A DNA stretch of 64,000 bases from contig NZ_VTOJ01000003.1 of NCBI RefSeq assembly GCF_009176545.1, positions 1-64,000 on the forward strand, in the 5' to 3' direction. Below are positions 35,318-44,261 of the stretch, piece after piece. The notes under the pieces are model-generated. The model was not told the DNA's origin. It worked only from the letters and a program-made list of their open reading frames with translations, and did no database searches. The translations under genes were made by a program, and so were the position numbers. Source of the stretch: Salinigranum salinum. Lineage in GTDB: Archaea > Halobacteriota > Halobacteria > Halobacteriales > Haloferacaceae. Positions within the stretch are counted from its first letter, which is position 1. The number at the start of each line of letters is the position of its first letter.

Positions 35318-35667
35318 GTGGTCTCTGCCTGTGAGGTATCTAAATAGGAGATCGTGGCCGTGGTGACCTGATCCGTAAACTGCTCGGTGACGGTCCCTTG
35401 CGTCCCAACCACGTGGAGATCGTCCTTCAGAGTCGCCACCGTCCACGGGAGGACGTGACTCTGCTGGTTCGGTTGGCCCCGGATCCACGCGTCACTCGGG
35501 ACAGCGAAACTCCCGGGATGGTGGCTCTGGGTCGTGAACGCGATAGCGATGGATTCCTCGTCGTGGTATGGCATCTGCTCGCCCGATATAACCAGCCACG
35601 GACGGGGATTCCCACCGCCCGTTTTGAACGGGTCGGGAGCCCACACGACGGTTCCGCGGTCTACCAT
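35314..35667 (-). CDS. PemK/MazF-like toxin family protein
   Basis: This 117-residue protein has the PemK/MazF opening RGTVVWAPDPFKTGGGNPRP and WLVIS, then IAIAFTTQ and a VLPWTVATL strand that matches the family core. MazF proteins are sequence-specific endoribonucleases. It lies between a winged-helix gene (six-base gap) and the integrase (four-base overlap), so expression of toxin and recombinase is coupled. The winged-helix protein may act as its antitoxin and repressor, which is inference. Confidence 0.8.
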   Translation of the reverse strand: MVDRGTVVWAPDPFKTGGGNPRPWLVISGEQMPYHDEESIAIAFTTQSHHPGSFAVPSDAWIRGQPNQQSHVLPWTVATLKDDLHVVGTQGTVTEQFTDQVTTATISYLDTSQAETT

Positions 35668-35673
35668 CCAGCC

Positions 35674-36072
35674 TCACGCTCCTCCGTCAGTGTGATCCCG
35701 CTCCCCCTCGATCGGGTCGACAGCCGTTTCCATCCATGCGTCGACGTCTTCGTCGGAGAAGCCACCGTCGAGCTCGTCCGCTGTCGCGGCGCCGTGGAGG
35801 CCAGCAGAGGCGACGGCGTGTTCGGCGTCGACGATCGCCCAGAACCGGTCGCGATGCTCGACGAGCCCGTGCTGTTCGAGCCGGTTCAACGTCGGACCGA
35901 CGCTCCCCTCTGGCACGTCGACGGCGTCGACGATCTCCCGCTGCCGGAACGCCTGGTCGGCGTGCTCGAGGAGGAACCGATACACCTTCCCCTGCGTGGT
36001 GTCCGGCGCGAGGTCCGGGAGTGAGGGCCCGTCTTCGTCGATGGCCTGGAATTCGTCCTTGGAGATAGGCAT
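35674..36072 (-). CDS. Winged-helix protein, probable antitoxin or repressor
   Basis: This 132-residue protein has a MarR-like winged helix at about residues 25-80: TQGKVYRFLLEHADQAFRQR, then DVPEGSVGPTLNRLEQHGLV and the wing RDRFWAIVD. The C-terminal ~50 residues are acidic (DELDGGFSDEDVDAWMETAV) and could bind the basic MazF-like protein encoded six bases downstream. It is the first gene of the operon with toxin and integrase and probably regulates it. Confidence 0.68.
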   Translation of the reverse strand: MPISKDEFQAIDEDGPSLPDLAPDTTQGKVYRFLLEHADQAFRQREIVDAVDVPEGSVGPTLNRLEQHGLVEHRDRFWAIVDAEHAVASAGLHGAATADELDGGFSDEDVDAWMETAVDPIEGERDHTDGGA

Positions 36073-36421
36073 CGTATATATTGGTTTGTATTAGGAGTTA
36101 TTAGACCTTATCACCACACTCATCGACCTGCTCACGTGGCTATCGATGTTCGCGGTCTTCTCCCGGGGTAGACGGCTGGTTCTTGCGGTTCCACGTTTCG
36201 TGCTTCGTAGACAGCGTCGGGGTACGTCAAAGTGGTCGTGATTATTGAGGTAATCATGAGCATTCGATTCAAATATCTCATTTCCCGGATTCATGGAACC
36301 TGAGCCCTGAAAGAGCAATGTACGGCATTTTAACCACCTCGTAAACCATATGTTGCTATACCAAGTTCGACGGTTGTGATTTAAAACCCGGAACCTAGAA
36401 ACTCGTAGCCGGTAACATCGT
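36073..36421. other. Divergent intergenic region between integrase operon and OLD gene
   Basis: No gene is seen. An AT-rich TATATATTGG-like stretch next to 36072 (minus strand) should serve the integrase operon, and GATTTAAAAC near 36377-36386 lies about 40 bases before the OLD-family start. An attachment site could be here given the integrase, but no core repeat was found. Confidence 0.45.
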
Positions 36422-39400
36422 ATGACCACTCAGTCGGTTTTCTCAGACAACTATTTTGTAGCAGGGCAGAACAGGTTATTCAACATGTCGGATATCCCTC
36501 TCCCGTTGGACCGGTTCAGTTCGGACACGTACTTGACTGCTCTGGAGGATCTAGTTAACAGGTATACGCAGGAGGAAGAGCCGATCCACTATAAGAAAGC
36601 TGCAATCAACGTTAGTGAATCCACCTGCTCCAGTTGTCTGAAGTACTTCAGTGATATCGGCTTGATCGAGGCGGAGAAGGCCGGCGTCTATACTCCTTCT
36701 AAGCCAGTAATAGGCTATTTCAGGAAGGTGGGGGACTCGAAAGATCAAGCCAAGGCAGAAATAAGGGAAATTTTAGACGAATACGAGTTATTCTCCGACG
36801 TTCTATTCTTAATCGACAGCGGCGAGTTTGGACTAGAGGAGCTCTCAAACAAAGTGTCCGGTCAGCTCGGCATTGACAAGGAGAATACATCAAGTGTAGC
36901 TAAAGCCATCGAGATCTTCGCGCAGTTCGGATTTGTCGAAATTGAGGATTCTGGAGATGACCCGGTCGTCCAATCGTCTATTCCGAGCGACTCCAACAGT
37001 TTCGACCTACAAGCAAGCACAACCTCGGAGACCGGTGAGATTGATCCAGACGACTCTCAGTCGGCTCGGCAATCCTTGGACAGTACGTTTGATACCGATG
37101 ATATTCCCGATATTGACTTCCCTCCAACCCGTGGCGGCCCCGAAGGTCTTCTTGAATTAGTGGATGTTCTCTCTGAGGGAGGCACTCACTCAAATGATAG
37201 CCTTACCGAGAGTCTTGACGTCTCACCTAGAAGCCTCCGGGGAACGACGCAGTATGGAAGAGCACTTGGATTTGTTGAGGAGCGAGAAGATGGCTATGCG
37301 TTGACCGACGAAGGGTTCGAGTTGTCGTTCGCCTCCAAAGAGTCAGATCAAGAAGAATTATTCCGAAACAGCATTAGGCAATATCCCACATACAGGTACA
37401 TCCTTCAATCGTCTCTCTCTGAGTTGGGCGATGAGGCAGACAGTATTGACTCCCCAACTATTCGAAAGGAACTGCGAACAACATTCGGGTTCAGAGAAAA
37501 GAAGGATGACACGCTCAGGGATGGTATAACAACCCTTCTTCAAACATTAGACGCCGCTGGGTTTGGTGAGTATATTGTCGGAAGACGTGGTGCACACACG
37601 CGTGTTGAAGGCTCCCCAGAAGAGCTTCAGTTATTAAAAGATCTAGTCACCGAAGTATCCGTCCAACATTTTGAAGAAACTCCGTCCGATTCGGACTCTT
37701 CCGGAAGCGAAGACACTGAGGAGCAAGATACTGAGGACAAAGCGACGGTGGCCGATCACAGAGAACAATCCGACTCTGAAACTGTATCAATAAAAGATAG
37801 TGGCCCAACGGTTCGTATCTCTAAAATACGGATACAGAACTTTAGAAACATCCGAGATACCGGCTTCATCGAGTTGGAGAATGTGACGACATTAATCGGA
37901 AAGAATGAAAGTGGAAAAACGTCTACTCTGGAGGCCATCAATTCGTTCTCGGAGGACTATGAATATACTGAGCGTGATTTGTCAAATTCAACAGGGGAGG
38001 TGGAAAGCGACGTACGGATTCCGATAATAACTCTTCAATTTGAACTCAGTAAGCCAATGGTGGACGAGTTTTACCCCCAGATATCGGATGACACAGCAAT
38101 GCCACTAACAATTACGCGAACGAAGTATTTTGACAATAGCTATGAATCTAATGTTCATGCACCTGTTGATGAGGACGAAGTTGAACTCCCTAATCCTAAT
38201 CTTCTGTACTACGATAGCTATAGCCTGATTAGCGACAAAGCAACAGCCGAGCAACTATATAATGGCGAATGTGAAACGTTCCAGAACCTGCTGGCTCTTG
38301 GTGAAATCTCGATCGATGATTTCCGCGGATCGTCGTTAAGCCGATACAATACTATCGAACAAGCTGAGAATAGAATTGAGGATAAGATCAACGGAGCGTG
38401 GTCACAGAAGAGCCTGAACATCGATTTGAGATGGGTTGACTCTGAAGAGACAGTACAACTCCTGATTCAGGATCAGCTCAATCCCGACTCAGCGATCGAT
38501 GAGCGGCCGCTAACATATCCCTCTCAGCGGAGCGACGGATTCCAGTGGTTCCTTTCATTTTATATCAACCTTCTTGCAGAGTCGAGTAGTTCAGGCCTTG
38601 AGAGTAAGGTACTACTCTTGGACGACCCGGCGGTCTACCTTCACCCAGAAGGGAAACGGGACTGGTTGGAGTCAGTTAATGAAATTGGCAAGACCGAACA
38701 GGTAGTGTTCTCGTCGCATTCTCCGTATTTGATAGATAAGCGTTACCCATCGCGCATTAGAGCGGTAGAGGATACCCCACGAGGGGGAACGAAAATTAGG
38801 GAGGACATCTTCGGGTCAGATAGTCGCACACTGGAGCCGCTACGAAATGCACTAGGGGTTGATCTCGGCTCGTCGCCTTTCATTTCTCGCCGGCAACTGC
38901 TTGTGGAGGGTCCAACGGAGTACTATGTGATAGCCGCTGTAGCCAATTACTTCTCCCAGGTACTGGATAGAGACTTATTCGGCTGGCAGGAAGTTTCTGT
39001 AATGCCTGTGCGTGGAGCTAGTAGTGTTGTCGGGCAAGCGAGTTGGCTCGCAAGTGAAGAAATCGATTACGCGATCATGCTGGATAGCGACGAAGCCGGT
39101 CAGGACGTCTACGAAAGAATCGAGACTCACAATCCAGATATCGATCCGGATCGGGTCGTCTTGCTTGAAAACATCTCTAACAGCGAGGGAGTGGTTACAG
39201 AGGACCTGTTTGCCCCGAGTCTGTACGTATCTGAATTCAACGCTGAATACTCGGAGTTCACGTCCGAATTAGACGAAGAGTTTGAACCGGTTTCTATCGA
39301 GGAGAAAGATGGATTGAGATGGGATATCGGCGGGATCGAGTACGCTGGTAGCAGACTTGATCAGGTCCTGATTGAGTACCTGGAGGGTACGAACCTAGCC

Positions 39401-39559
39401 GACGAACTCAGGAACTCTCGGGGAAAAATTGAACTCCGTAAAAGACAGATTGCTGAGAGAATAGCCTCCCGAGTAAATCGAGGTGATGTCGACGAGGAGC
39501 AGTTGGAGACGTTCAATCGTCTGTTCGCTAGAATCGACTCTGCAATGGAAGCAAACTGA
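36422..39559 (+). CDS. OLD-family ATPase-TOPRIM nuclease with N-terminal winged-helix array
   Basis: This is a 1045-residue protein. Residues ~20-330 contain at least three winged-helix-like units, for example ALGFVEEREDGYALTDEGFE. An acidic linker (~420-455) follows. The ABC-type ATPase (~465-800) has NFRNIRDTGFIEL, the Walker A GKNESGKT near 494, a signature-like SQRSDGFQ and the Walker B LLLDDPAVYLHPE near 735, then SSHSPYLID. A TOPRIM domain (~825-950) has the LLVEGPTE glutamate and LDSDEAG. OLD nucleases cut DNA in phage defence. No UvrD-like GajB partner is adjacent, so this is a stand-alone class 1-like OLD with an unusual N-terminus. Its AT-richer DNA suggests transfer. Confidence 0.85.
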   Translation: MTTQSVFSDNYFVAGQNRLFNMSDIPLPLDRFSSDTYLTALEDLVNRYTQEEEPIHYKKAAINVSESTCSSCLKYFSDIGLIEAEKAGVYTPSKPVIGYFRKVGDSKDQAKAEIREILDEYELFSDVLFLIDSGEFGLEELSNKVSGQLGIDKENTSSVAKAIEIFAQFGFVEIEDSGDDPVVQSSIPSDSNSFDLQASTTSETGEIDPDDSQSARQSLDSTFDTDDIPDIDFPPTRGGPEGLLELVDVLSEGGTHSNDSLTESLDVSPRSLRGTTQYGRALGFVEEREDGYALTDEGFELSFASKESDQEELFRNSIRQYPTYRYILQSSLSELGDEADSIDSPTIRKELRTTFGFREKKDDTLRDGITTLLQTLDAAGFGEYIVGRRGAHTRVEGSPEELQLLKDLVTEVSVQHFEETPSDSDSSGSEDTEEQDTEDKATVADHREQSDSETVSIKDSGPTVRISKIRIQNFRNIRDTGFIELENVTTLIGKNESGKTSTLEAINSFSEDYEYTERDLSNSTGEVESDVRIPIITLQFELSKPMVDEFYPQISDDTAMPLTITRTKYFDNSYESNVHAPVDEDEVELPNPNLLYYDSYSLISDKATAEQLYNGECETFQNLLALGEISIDDFRGSSLSRYNTIEQAENRIEDKINGAWSQKSLNIDLRWVDSEETVQLLIQDQLNPDSAIDERPLTYPSQRSDGFQWFLSFYINLLAESSSSGLESKVLLLDDPAVYLHPEGKRDWLESVNEIGKTEQVVFSSHSPYLIDKRYPSRIRAVEDTPRGGTKIREDIFGSDSRTLEPLRNALGVDLGSSPFISRRQLLVEGPTEYYVIAAVANYFSQVLDRDLFGWQEVSVMPVRGASSVVGQASWLASEEIDYAIMLDSDEAGQDVYERIETHNPDIDPDRVVLLENISNSEGVVTEDLFAPSLYVSEFNAEYSEFTSELDEEFEPVSIEEKDGLRWDIGGIEYAGSRLDQVLIEYLEGTNLADELRNSRGKIELRKRQIAERIASRVNRGDVDEEQLETFNRLFARIDSAMEAN

Positions 39560-39654
39560 TCCGAAAACTAAACTCGACACGAACGGCAGAAAAATCTACA
39601 TTGTGCACACAATCGATCGAATCACAATTTTGACCAATATGAACAAATCATCCT

Positions 39655-40131
39655 TCACTGATCAGACTTGGCGCTTAGCATCTCGACCACTTCCTGCACA
39701 CGTTGCTCATCTGCTTCGATGCCGCGCTCACGGAGGATTTGAAGAGCAACTTGGTCTCCGTAGTCAGCGACGACCTGTAGACAAGCATCCTGAAATTCTC
39801 GTCCCTCAAAGTCAGGAACATCGAACATCGAGCAAGCGGCCGTAACCGACGACCGCATCCGAGTGATCCGATTCCATGTTTCATCGCGAACGTAGAATCC
39901 GTGCATGTTGGTCTCGTTGAAACTAAATGGCGGGCCGTCGCTATCCACCTCCTCTTCCTGTTCACGCTGATTTTGAGTCGACGCAGTCGTCTGCTCTACG
40001 TCCTCTGTTGGCTCCGGAGGTGTGGCGGTGACCTCTTCAGAATCGCTTCCCTCGTTCTCTTCGTCGTCTCGTTTCTCGGTCTGTTTGAGCTGTTCAGCGA
40101 CGTCGCCGAAACGGTCGTCCTCGTCTGGCAT
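39655..40131 (-). CDS. ParB-like/accessory partition protein
   Basis: This 158-residue protein is encoded two bases after the parA stop and is probably the ParA partner. The N-terminal ~75 residues are disordered and acidic. The C-terminal part (about 80-155) has FNETNMHGFYVRDETWNRITRM, then a helical region (ACLQVVADYGDQVALQILRE), a fold that could bind DNA as a dimer. It lacks a classic ParB HTH, and small unrelated ParB proteins are normal for type Ib-like loci. The role is inferred mostly from position. Confidence 0.55.
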   Translation of the reverse strand: MPDEDDRFGDVAEQLKQTEKRDDEENEGSDSEEVTATPPEPTEDVEQTTASTQNQREQEEEVDSDGPPFSFNETNMHGFYVRDETWNRITRMRSSVTAACSMFDVPDFEGREFQDACLQVVADYGDQVALQILRERGIEADEQRVQEVVEMLSAKSDQ

Positions 40132-40133
40132 TG

Positions 40134-41000
40134 TTAGCTATGTTCCTCCACGATATCCGCAAGGTGATCGAAATTCGGGATCTGGTCACAGTCCTCGTCG
40201 AACGCCGAAACCGGTAAGCCTCGTTTGAACGCCCGAGATATCGCCGTTCGTTCGCGGATGCCCGGTTTCGGAATCGGATTGATCGTCTGCCCCGGGTCGT
40301 CAAGCGCGTCGAAGACTTCTGGATCGATCTGAGCGTACTCCGGGACAAAGGGTCCGAACTCCCGGTTGAGGTTCTCGACGAGCGTCCGGTGTTCGTTGTG
40401 TTGATTCATCGTCTCGCGGATCATGTTCGGTGTAACGGCCAGAATCTCCAGCCCGATGTTCTCCCGGATCGGCGCGATCTGGCGCTCGATCATCTTGTTG
40501 AGCCCATTGATCGATCCAGCTCGGGGAATAAGTGGGATGATCACTCGCTGAACGGCGATCAGCGCGTTATCCGAGAGTTTGCCACGCCCGCCGGCGGCGT
40601 CAATGATGACGTAGTCGTACCCGTTCTCGACGAGCGGTTCGACCACGTTTCTGCGGAGTTTCACGTCCGCGAATCGCTCGTCCTTGAGCCGTGTCTCGAC
40701 GTTCTCAAGGTCGTTATTCGAGGGGAGAAGATGTACTCCGAACTCGGTCTCAATGAGCAGTTCCTGCGGATCCTCCCCATCAATGAGTGCGTCCCCGAGG
40801 TCTGCCTCGCGGTCATAGGCCTCATCGTAGCCCAGCTGCGTCGTCAGATGCCCGTCTTTATCGAGGTCAATCAGGACGGTCTCGTGCCCGCGTGCAGCGA
40901 GACGGTCCGCGATGTTGAGGGCGATCGTCGATTTACCGACTCCGCCTTTCAGCAGTGAGACAGCCACTCCGGGGAGGCCCTCGAATTCACTGGCGCCCAT
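40134..41000 (-). CDS. parA: ParA-family partition ATPase
   Basis: This 288-residue ParA/Soj ATPase segregates plasmids. The deviant Walker A KGGVGKST is near residue 19, LIDLDKDGHLTTQL forms motif A', and YVIIDAAGGRGKLSD gives Walker B. The ATG at 41000 is preferred because GAGGAGGTG lies about seven bases upstream; the GTG at 41006 is inside that spacing. It has no N-terminal HTH, so repression probably comes from the partner protein. The upstream GTAGAT repeats could be its operator and centromere. Confidence 0.9.
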   Translation of the reverse strand: MGASEFEGLPGVAVSLLKGGVGKSTIALNIADRLAARGHETVLIDLDKDGHLTTQLGYDEAYDREADLGDALIDGEDPQELLIETEFGVHLLPSNNDLENVETRLKDERFADVKLRRNVVEPLVENGYDYVIIDAAGGRGKLSDNALIAVQRVIIPLIPRAGSINGLNKMIERQIAPIRENIGLEILAVTPNMIRETMNQHNEHRTLVENLNREFGPFVPEYAQIDPEVFDALDDPGQTINPIPKPGIRERTAISRAFKRGLPVSAFDEDCDQIPNFDHLADIVEEHS

Positions 41001-41399
41001 CACCACACCTCCTCAGCCATCGAATCCAACGCGAATTCGGTACGCAATTCACATTTTGTAGATTTTGTAGATTTTTCACCCTGCTCACGATGGGCGAATA
41101 ATCTACGTTTTGCCCTATTCATGCGCGCTCATTGTCTCTCACCCCTCTTAGTAGTACGTCAGACGCAGAACCGACGCAATTCGCACCATCTAAACAATCC
41201 ACATTATGTAGATTTCGGACGCTATGAACGGAATGCAGCGGTCAACGTGGATGAGTAGATCCTGAGAAAACCCATGCAACGTACAGAATCTACATTATCC
41301 ACATATCGTAGATAATCTACACAATCTCAATTATTCCAATCATGTACAATAGGCACAAAGGTTCATTCACTCTGATGGCTTCTGTATCGATAGCCCACC
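41001..41399. repeat. AT-rich region with eight GTAGAT/ATCTAC repeats (putative centromere/operator)
   Basis: The hexamer GTAGAT or its complement occurs at 41058, 41067, 41101, 41208, 41255, 41288, 41308 and 41315. The last two form the near-perfect palindrome GTAGAT-A-ATCTAC. Several copies are preceded by ACATT or CACATT. The region divides parA (minus strand) from the FilR1 regulator (plus strand). Such iterated sites beside parA usually form the centromere and the promoter operator. A replication origin is possible but no initiator gene adjoins it. Confidence 0.6.
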
Positions 41400-42557
41400 A
41401 TGCAGGCCGAGGACCTCCTCCGATCACTCCTCGATTCACGGAGCCAATCTACAACGCTGGCCGAGGCCTCGGTCGAACCGACCCGGATCCAACTGCTGGC
41501 AGTCCTCCGGCGTGAACCACGCAGCGCATCGGAACTGGCGAGAGAATTATCGATATCGCGGCAGACGGTTTATCGAGGGTTCCCGACATGCATCGAGAGT
41601 GGCCTTATCCGGGAGGATGAAGGACAGTACACACTCACCTGTGCCGGTGCATACCTCCTCAGGCGGTACCGACGATTCACCCGGTATGAACGTATCCAGA
41701 TCCTTCCGAAGATTGCCCGCTCCAAACACCGCCACTGGGTACTTCAGACGCTCTCAATACAGGAATCGCGCAGAGCCACGCTGAACGCGATTGCTCAACG
41801 AGAGCCCGACTCTGGCCCATCACGCTCGACCATCTACCGGGTTCTCAATGAATTCACTCAAGAGGGGTATCTCGAGAACTCGAACGGCACCTATCTAATC
41901 TCTAAAGAGGGGGCTCAATTCCTACGAGAGTACGAGCGATTAGTGCGTGCAGTAGAGGGAGTACTCACGGCGAAGGCGTTTCTCCGGTGGTTACCTGCTG
42001 AATTCGACGATTACCCGATCGAGGAATTAGGGGAAGCAGATATGATCTATAACACCTACAAACAGCCACATCTCTGTCTGAACGCATTCGTAGAGGTGGC
42101 CGACCCCGAGTTAGAAACGTTCCATGGGATAGGAACTATCGTCAGTCCGGCACTCGCTCAAGCCTATCGACCAGTCTTTCGAGGTGATACCAAAGTCCGG
42201 CTCGTGTTTACTGACGACGTTCTCTTCGAACTCCATCGAGATCGGGAGTTCATGCAGTTCCTCAAAGAGCAGGGGTACGGCTCTTTCATCAAACGGGGCC
42301 TCTACGCCCGGAGCGCAGAGTTCAGATTCGTCAAGGAAAAACTTCCGCTCCATGTCGCGGTGTGTGACGAGGACCAGGTCGTGATGGCGCCAGCCCCATC
42401 GACTGGTGTGACCGAATCGGAGACGACCGGTATTGTAAGCACCAACCCCCAAGTAATCGGATGGGCGCTCAACTACTTCGAGCAGCTCTCCTCTCAGGGA
42501 CGTTCACCACTTCGAGCGTTCTTCGACAACGCAGTTGGACGGCGAAAAACAGCGTGA
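41400..42557 (+). CDS. Tandem winged-helix regulator with FilR1-like domain
   Basis: This 385-residue transcriptional regulator has a winged helix at about 25-80 (ARELSISRQTVYRGF, then the wing EDEGQYTLT) and a second at about 105-165 (RSTIYRVLNEFTQEGYL). A C-terminal FilR1-type sensor-like domain spans about 220-370, where FRGDTKVRLVFTDDVLFEL and LPLHVAVCDEDQVVMAP are characteristic. The family is widespread in haloarchaea and methanogens. Divergent from parA across the GTAGAT repeats, it may read those repeats and control partition or copy number, which is inference. Confidence 0.8.
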   Translation: MQAEDLLRSLLDSRSQSTTLAEASVEPTRIQLLAVLRREPRSASELARELSISRQTVYRGFPTCIESGLIREDEGQYTLTCAGAYLLRRYRRFTRYERIQILPKIARSKHRHWVLQTLSIQESRRATLNAIAQREPDSGPSRSTIYRVLNEFTQEGYLENSNGTYLISKEGAQFLREYERLVRAVEGVLTAKAFLRWLPAEFDDYPIEELGEADMIYNTYKQPHLCLNAFVEVADPELETFHGIGTIVSPALAQAYRPVFRGDTKVRLVFTDDVLFELHRDREFMQFLKEQGYGSFIKRGLYARSAEFRFVKEKLPLHVAVCDEDQVVMAPAPSTGVTESETTGIVSTNPQVIGWALNYFEQLSSQGRSPLRAFFDNAVGRRKTA

Positions 42558-42708
42558 TCGGCGCTGGAGCGCTTCCGGATCTGCATCGGATCCTCGGTGG
42601 CGATACGTGGCACTCGGCTCGAATAGTATACTCAGAAACAGCTTGTTTCACAACCCGTTACACTGTGGACAGAGATGCAGTATTCAACCGAGCCATCCGA
42701 GCAAAAAT

Positions 42709-43164
42709 ATGGCCGGGAGGGAGAGTACACCAGATTCGGCCACAGACGACGCTACCTTCGGCGGCAGCAGAGGGAATGCTTCCGAGGCGAGCAGTCCGTC
42801 CAGTGAGCCCGAGAGCAACGGATGGTACCGAGTCACCTTTTCAATCCCATGGATCGTCAGGTGGGCAGAGAGTGGCCAGGACGCAATCAATGTCGCTGTG
42901 AGCGAAGTCGGAAAACGGGTCACACCGACAAGCGACCTGATTCGAAATGTCGATATCAGCGTCCAAGACATCAATTGTGCTAATTGCGGAACGAGCAGCG
43001 ACGCGGTACAGCTGGTTACGGATACCGCGCTCGTTGGACTCGTTCTAACAGTCGAGGCACAGGCGATACGTCGAGAGAAGGCAGAAGCTGTGGCTCGACG
43101 AGAGATCGGGCCTAATCTGCCGGATATCTCGCTCACGACGATCAATCCGAAGCGCCATCGGTAG
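42709..43164 (+). CDS. UPF0212/DUF555-like protein, copy B
   Basis: This 151-residue protein starts at ATG 42709 (MAGREST); the longer frame from 42535 overlaps the regulator gene and adds a non-acidic segment. After a Ser-rich N-terminus it follows the UPF0212 pattern: IPWIVRWAESGQDAINVAVS, EVGKRV, CANCG, TALVGLVLTVEA and ARREIGPNLPDI. It retains the CxxC pair that the copy at 2174-2587 has lost. Function is unknown; the family is normally chromosomal and single-copy, so two plasmid-type paralogs are notable. Confidence 0.75.
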   Translation: MAGRESTPDSATDDATFGGSRGNASEASSPSSEPESNGWYRVTFSIPWIVRWAESGQDAINVAVSEVGKRVTPTSDLIRNVDISVQDINCANCGTSSDAVQLVTDTALVGLVLTVEAQAIRREKAEAVARREIGPNLPDISLTTINPKRHR

Positions 43165-43288
43165 GAACAGCCGGTCGTGCGATCGGAATTCGATTCCAAG
43201 GCAAAGGGGAGTGTCCTTCGGGCAGCGCTAGAGGGAGCATCAGAGGGGGAGTAATGCTCTTACTGTGTGTTGACGAATAGCATGGACA

Positions 43289-43696
43289 ATGGCGGAGTTC
43301 CGCCGAGCGGGGGACGAGCAGGTCAACGTCTTTGAAGTCGATGAGACCTACCTGTTCAAGCATTACTTCGATGGTGCAGAGGTGTTCAACCGCCTGAAGC
43401 GGTACTATAACAATCAGCACTACCGTTTTGAAGTGCCTCCCGACGAGTTTCAGGAACTCCGTTCATTCCTAGCCGATCAGGGGTATGGACTGGTTGTTGT
43501 CGATGCAATCGAGGAGTTTGTCGTCGTTGTGAAAAAGTACACCAGCCATCCAGAGAACATCTTCAAGCAGTCAGTGATTCAGCGAAGCGTCGACGATTAC
43601 AACTGCTTCCTGATGACCGATCAGGTAGCTGTCGAACAGGCATGCAACGATGGTGCGCTACGCCTCACGAAGACAGACTTCGATAGCCCTTTCTGA
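43289..43696 (+). CDS. Unknown 135-residue protein
   Basis: This soluble alpha/beta protein starts at ATG 43289, preceded by a short non-coding gap. It has a VNVFEVDETYLFKHYFD strand-helix segment, YRFEVPPDEFQELRSFL and a VVVVKKYTSH strand; no domain was recognised. It is convergent with the frameshifted TRAM gene. Confidence 0.5.
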   Translation: MAEFRRAGDEQVNVFEVDETYLFKHYFDGAEVFNRLKRYYNNQHYRFEVPPDEFQELRSFLADQGYGLVVVDAIEEFVVVVKKYTSHPENIFKQSVIQRSVDDYNCFLMTDQVAVEQACNDGALRLTKTDFDSPF

Positions 43697-43729
43697 ACCG
43701 TAGAAAGGAGGCGAACCGGGGTAAGTTAT

Positions 43730-44154
43730 TCAGGAGAGAGGATTGACGACGCTCGCAAACGCGACGTTAGGTCGCACTTCTTCGATTTTGACGGTCGGTT
43801 CGTCGCCGGGCCGGGCACCGGAGACGATCACGACGTAGCCCCGCTCGACTTTCGCGATTCCGTCACCTGGTCGCCGACCGTCTCGATGGACACGTCACGT
43901 ATCTCTCCTTCGTCAACCGGTGGTTCAGGAGGGCCACTGTGACTGTCACGCCGGGAACGGTTGGACGGCTTGGATGTCTGTTCCGACCTCTCCGTTGTCT
44001 CCGCCGAATCGAAAACTGCGATCCGATACGTCTCCCCAGGAGTGACGACATCGTGATCGACCTCGCCCGACGGAATCTCGACGACGTATGTTCCGTCACG
44101 AGTGTGGACAGTCGCACTGAAGACAGAGCGAAGTGAGTCTGGTATCTCGACCAT
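43730..44154 (-). pseudogene. TRAM-domain protein gene with a single-base frameshift
   Basis: The 5' part encodes MVEIPDSLRSVFSATV and YVVEIPSGEV with PVDEGEIRDVSIE, the N-terminus of haloarchaeal small TRAM-domain proteins, which bind RNA. In the current frame the protein then ends as an unrelated tail at 43828. Inserting one G at about 43866-43867 restores GDGIAKVERGYVVIVSGARP and PTVKIEEVRPNVAFASV to a TGA at 43730, a complete TRAM domain. It is therefore an intact gene missing one base in a GG run: a recent mutation, a sequencing error or, less likely, programmed frameshifting. Confidence 0.8.
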
Positions 44155-44261
44155 GGGATACGCAGAGACTCGGGGAGTACAATACTTAACGGGAGGGATG
44201 GCCGTAGAGCAGCGTTCCACACGCATTCCCCGAACAGCAGAACCACTCGAGCTACCGGTCG

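Noticed and set aside
34136-35347. A 403-residue plus-strand reading frame
   Set aside because: It is antisense to the tyrosine recombinase, whose catalytic motifs are clear; the plus-strand protein is Arg/Val/Gly-rich and matches nothing.
36091-36429. A 112-residue minus-strand frame upstream of the integrase operon
   Set aside because: It covers the predicted divergent promoters and is Arg/Asn/Ser-rich with no domain.
36422-39559. Calling the OLD-family gene a Gabija system
   Set aside because: Gabija needs a GajB helicase next to GajA; none is adjacent, and the N-terminal winged-helix array is not typical of GajA.
41001-41399. Possible CRISPR array from the repeated GTAGAT units
   Set aside because: The units are six bases long, irregularly spaced and in both orientations, with no constant repeat-spacer structure.
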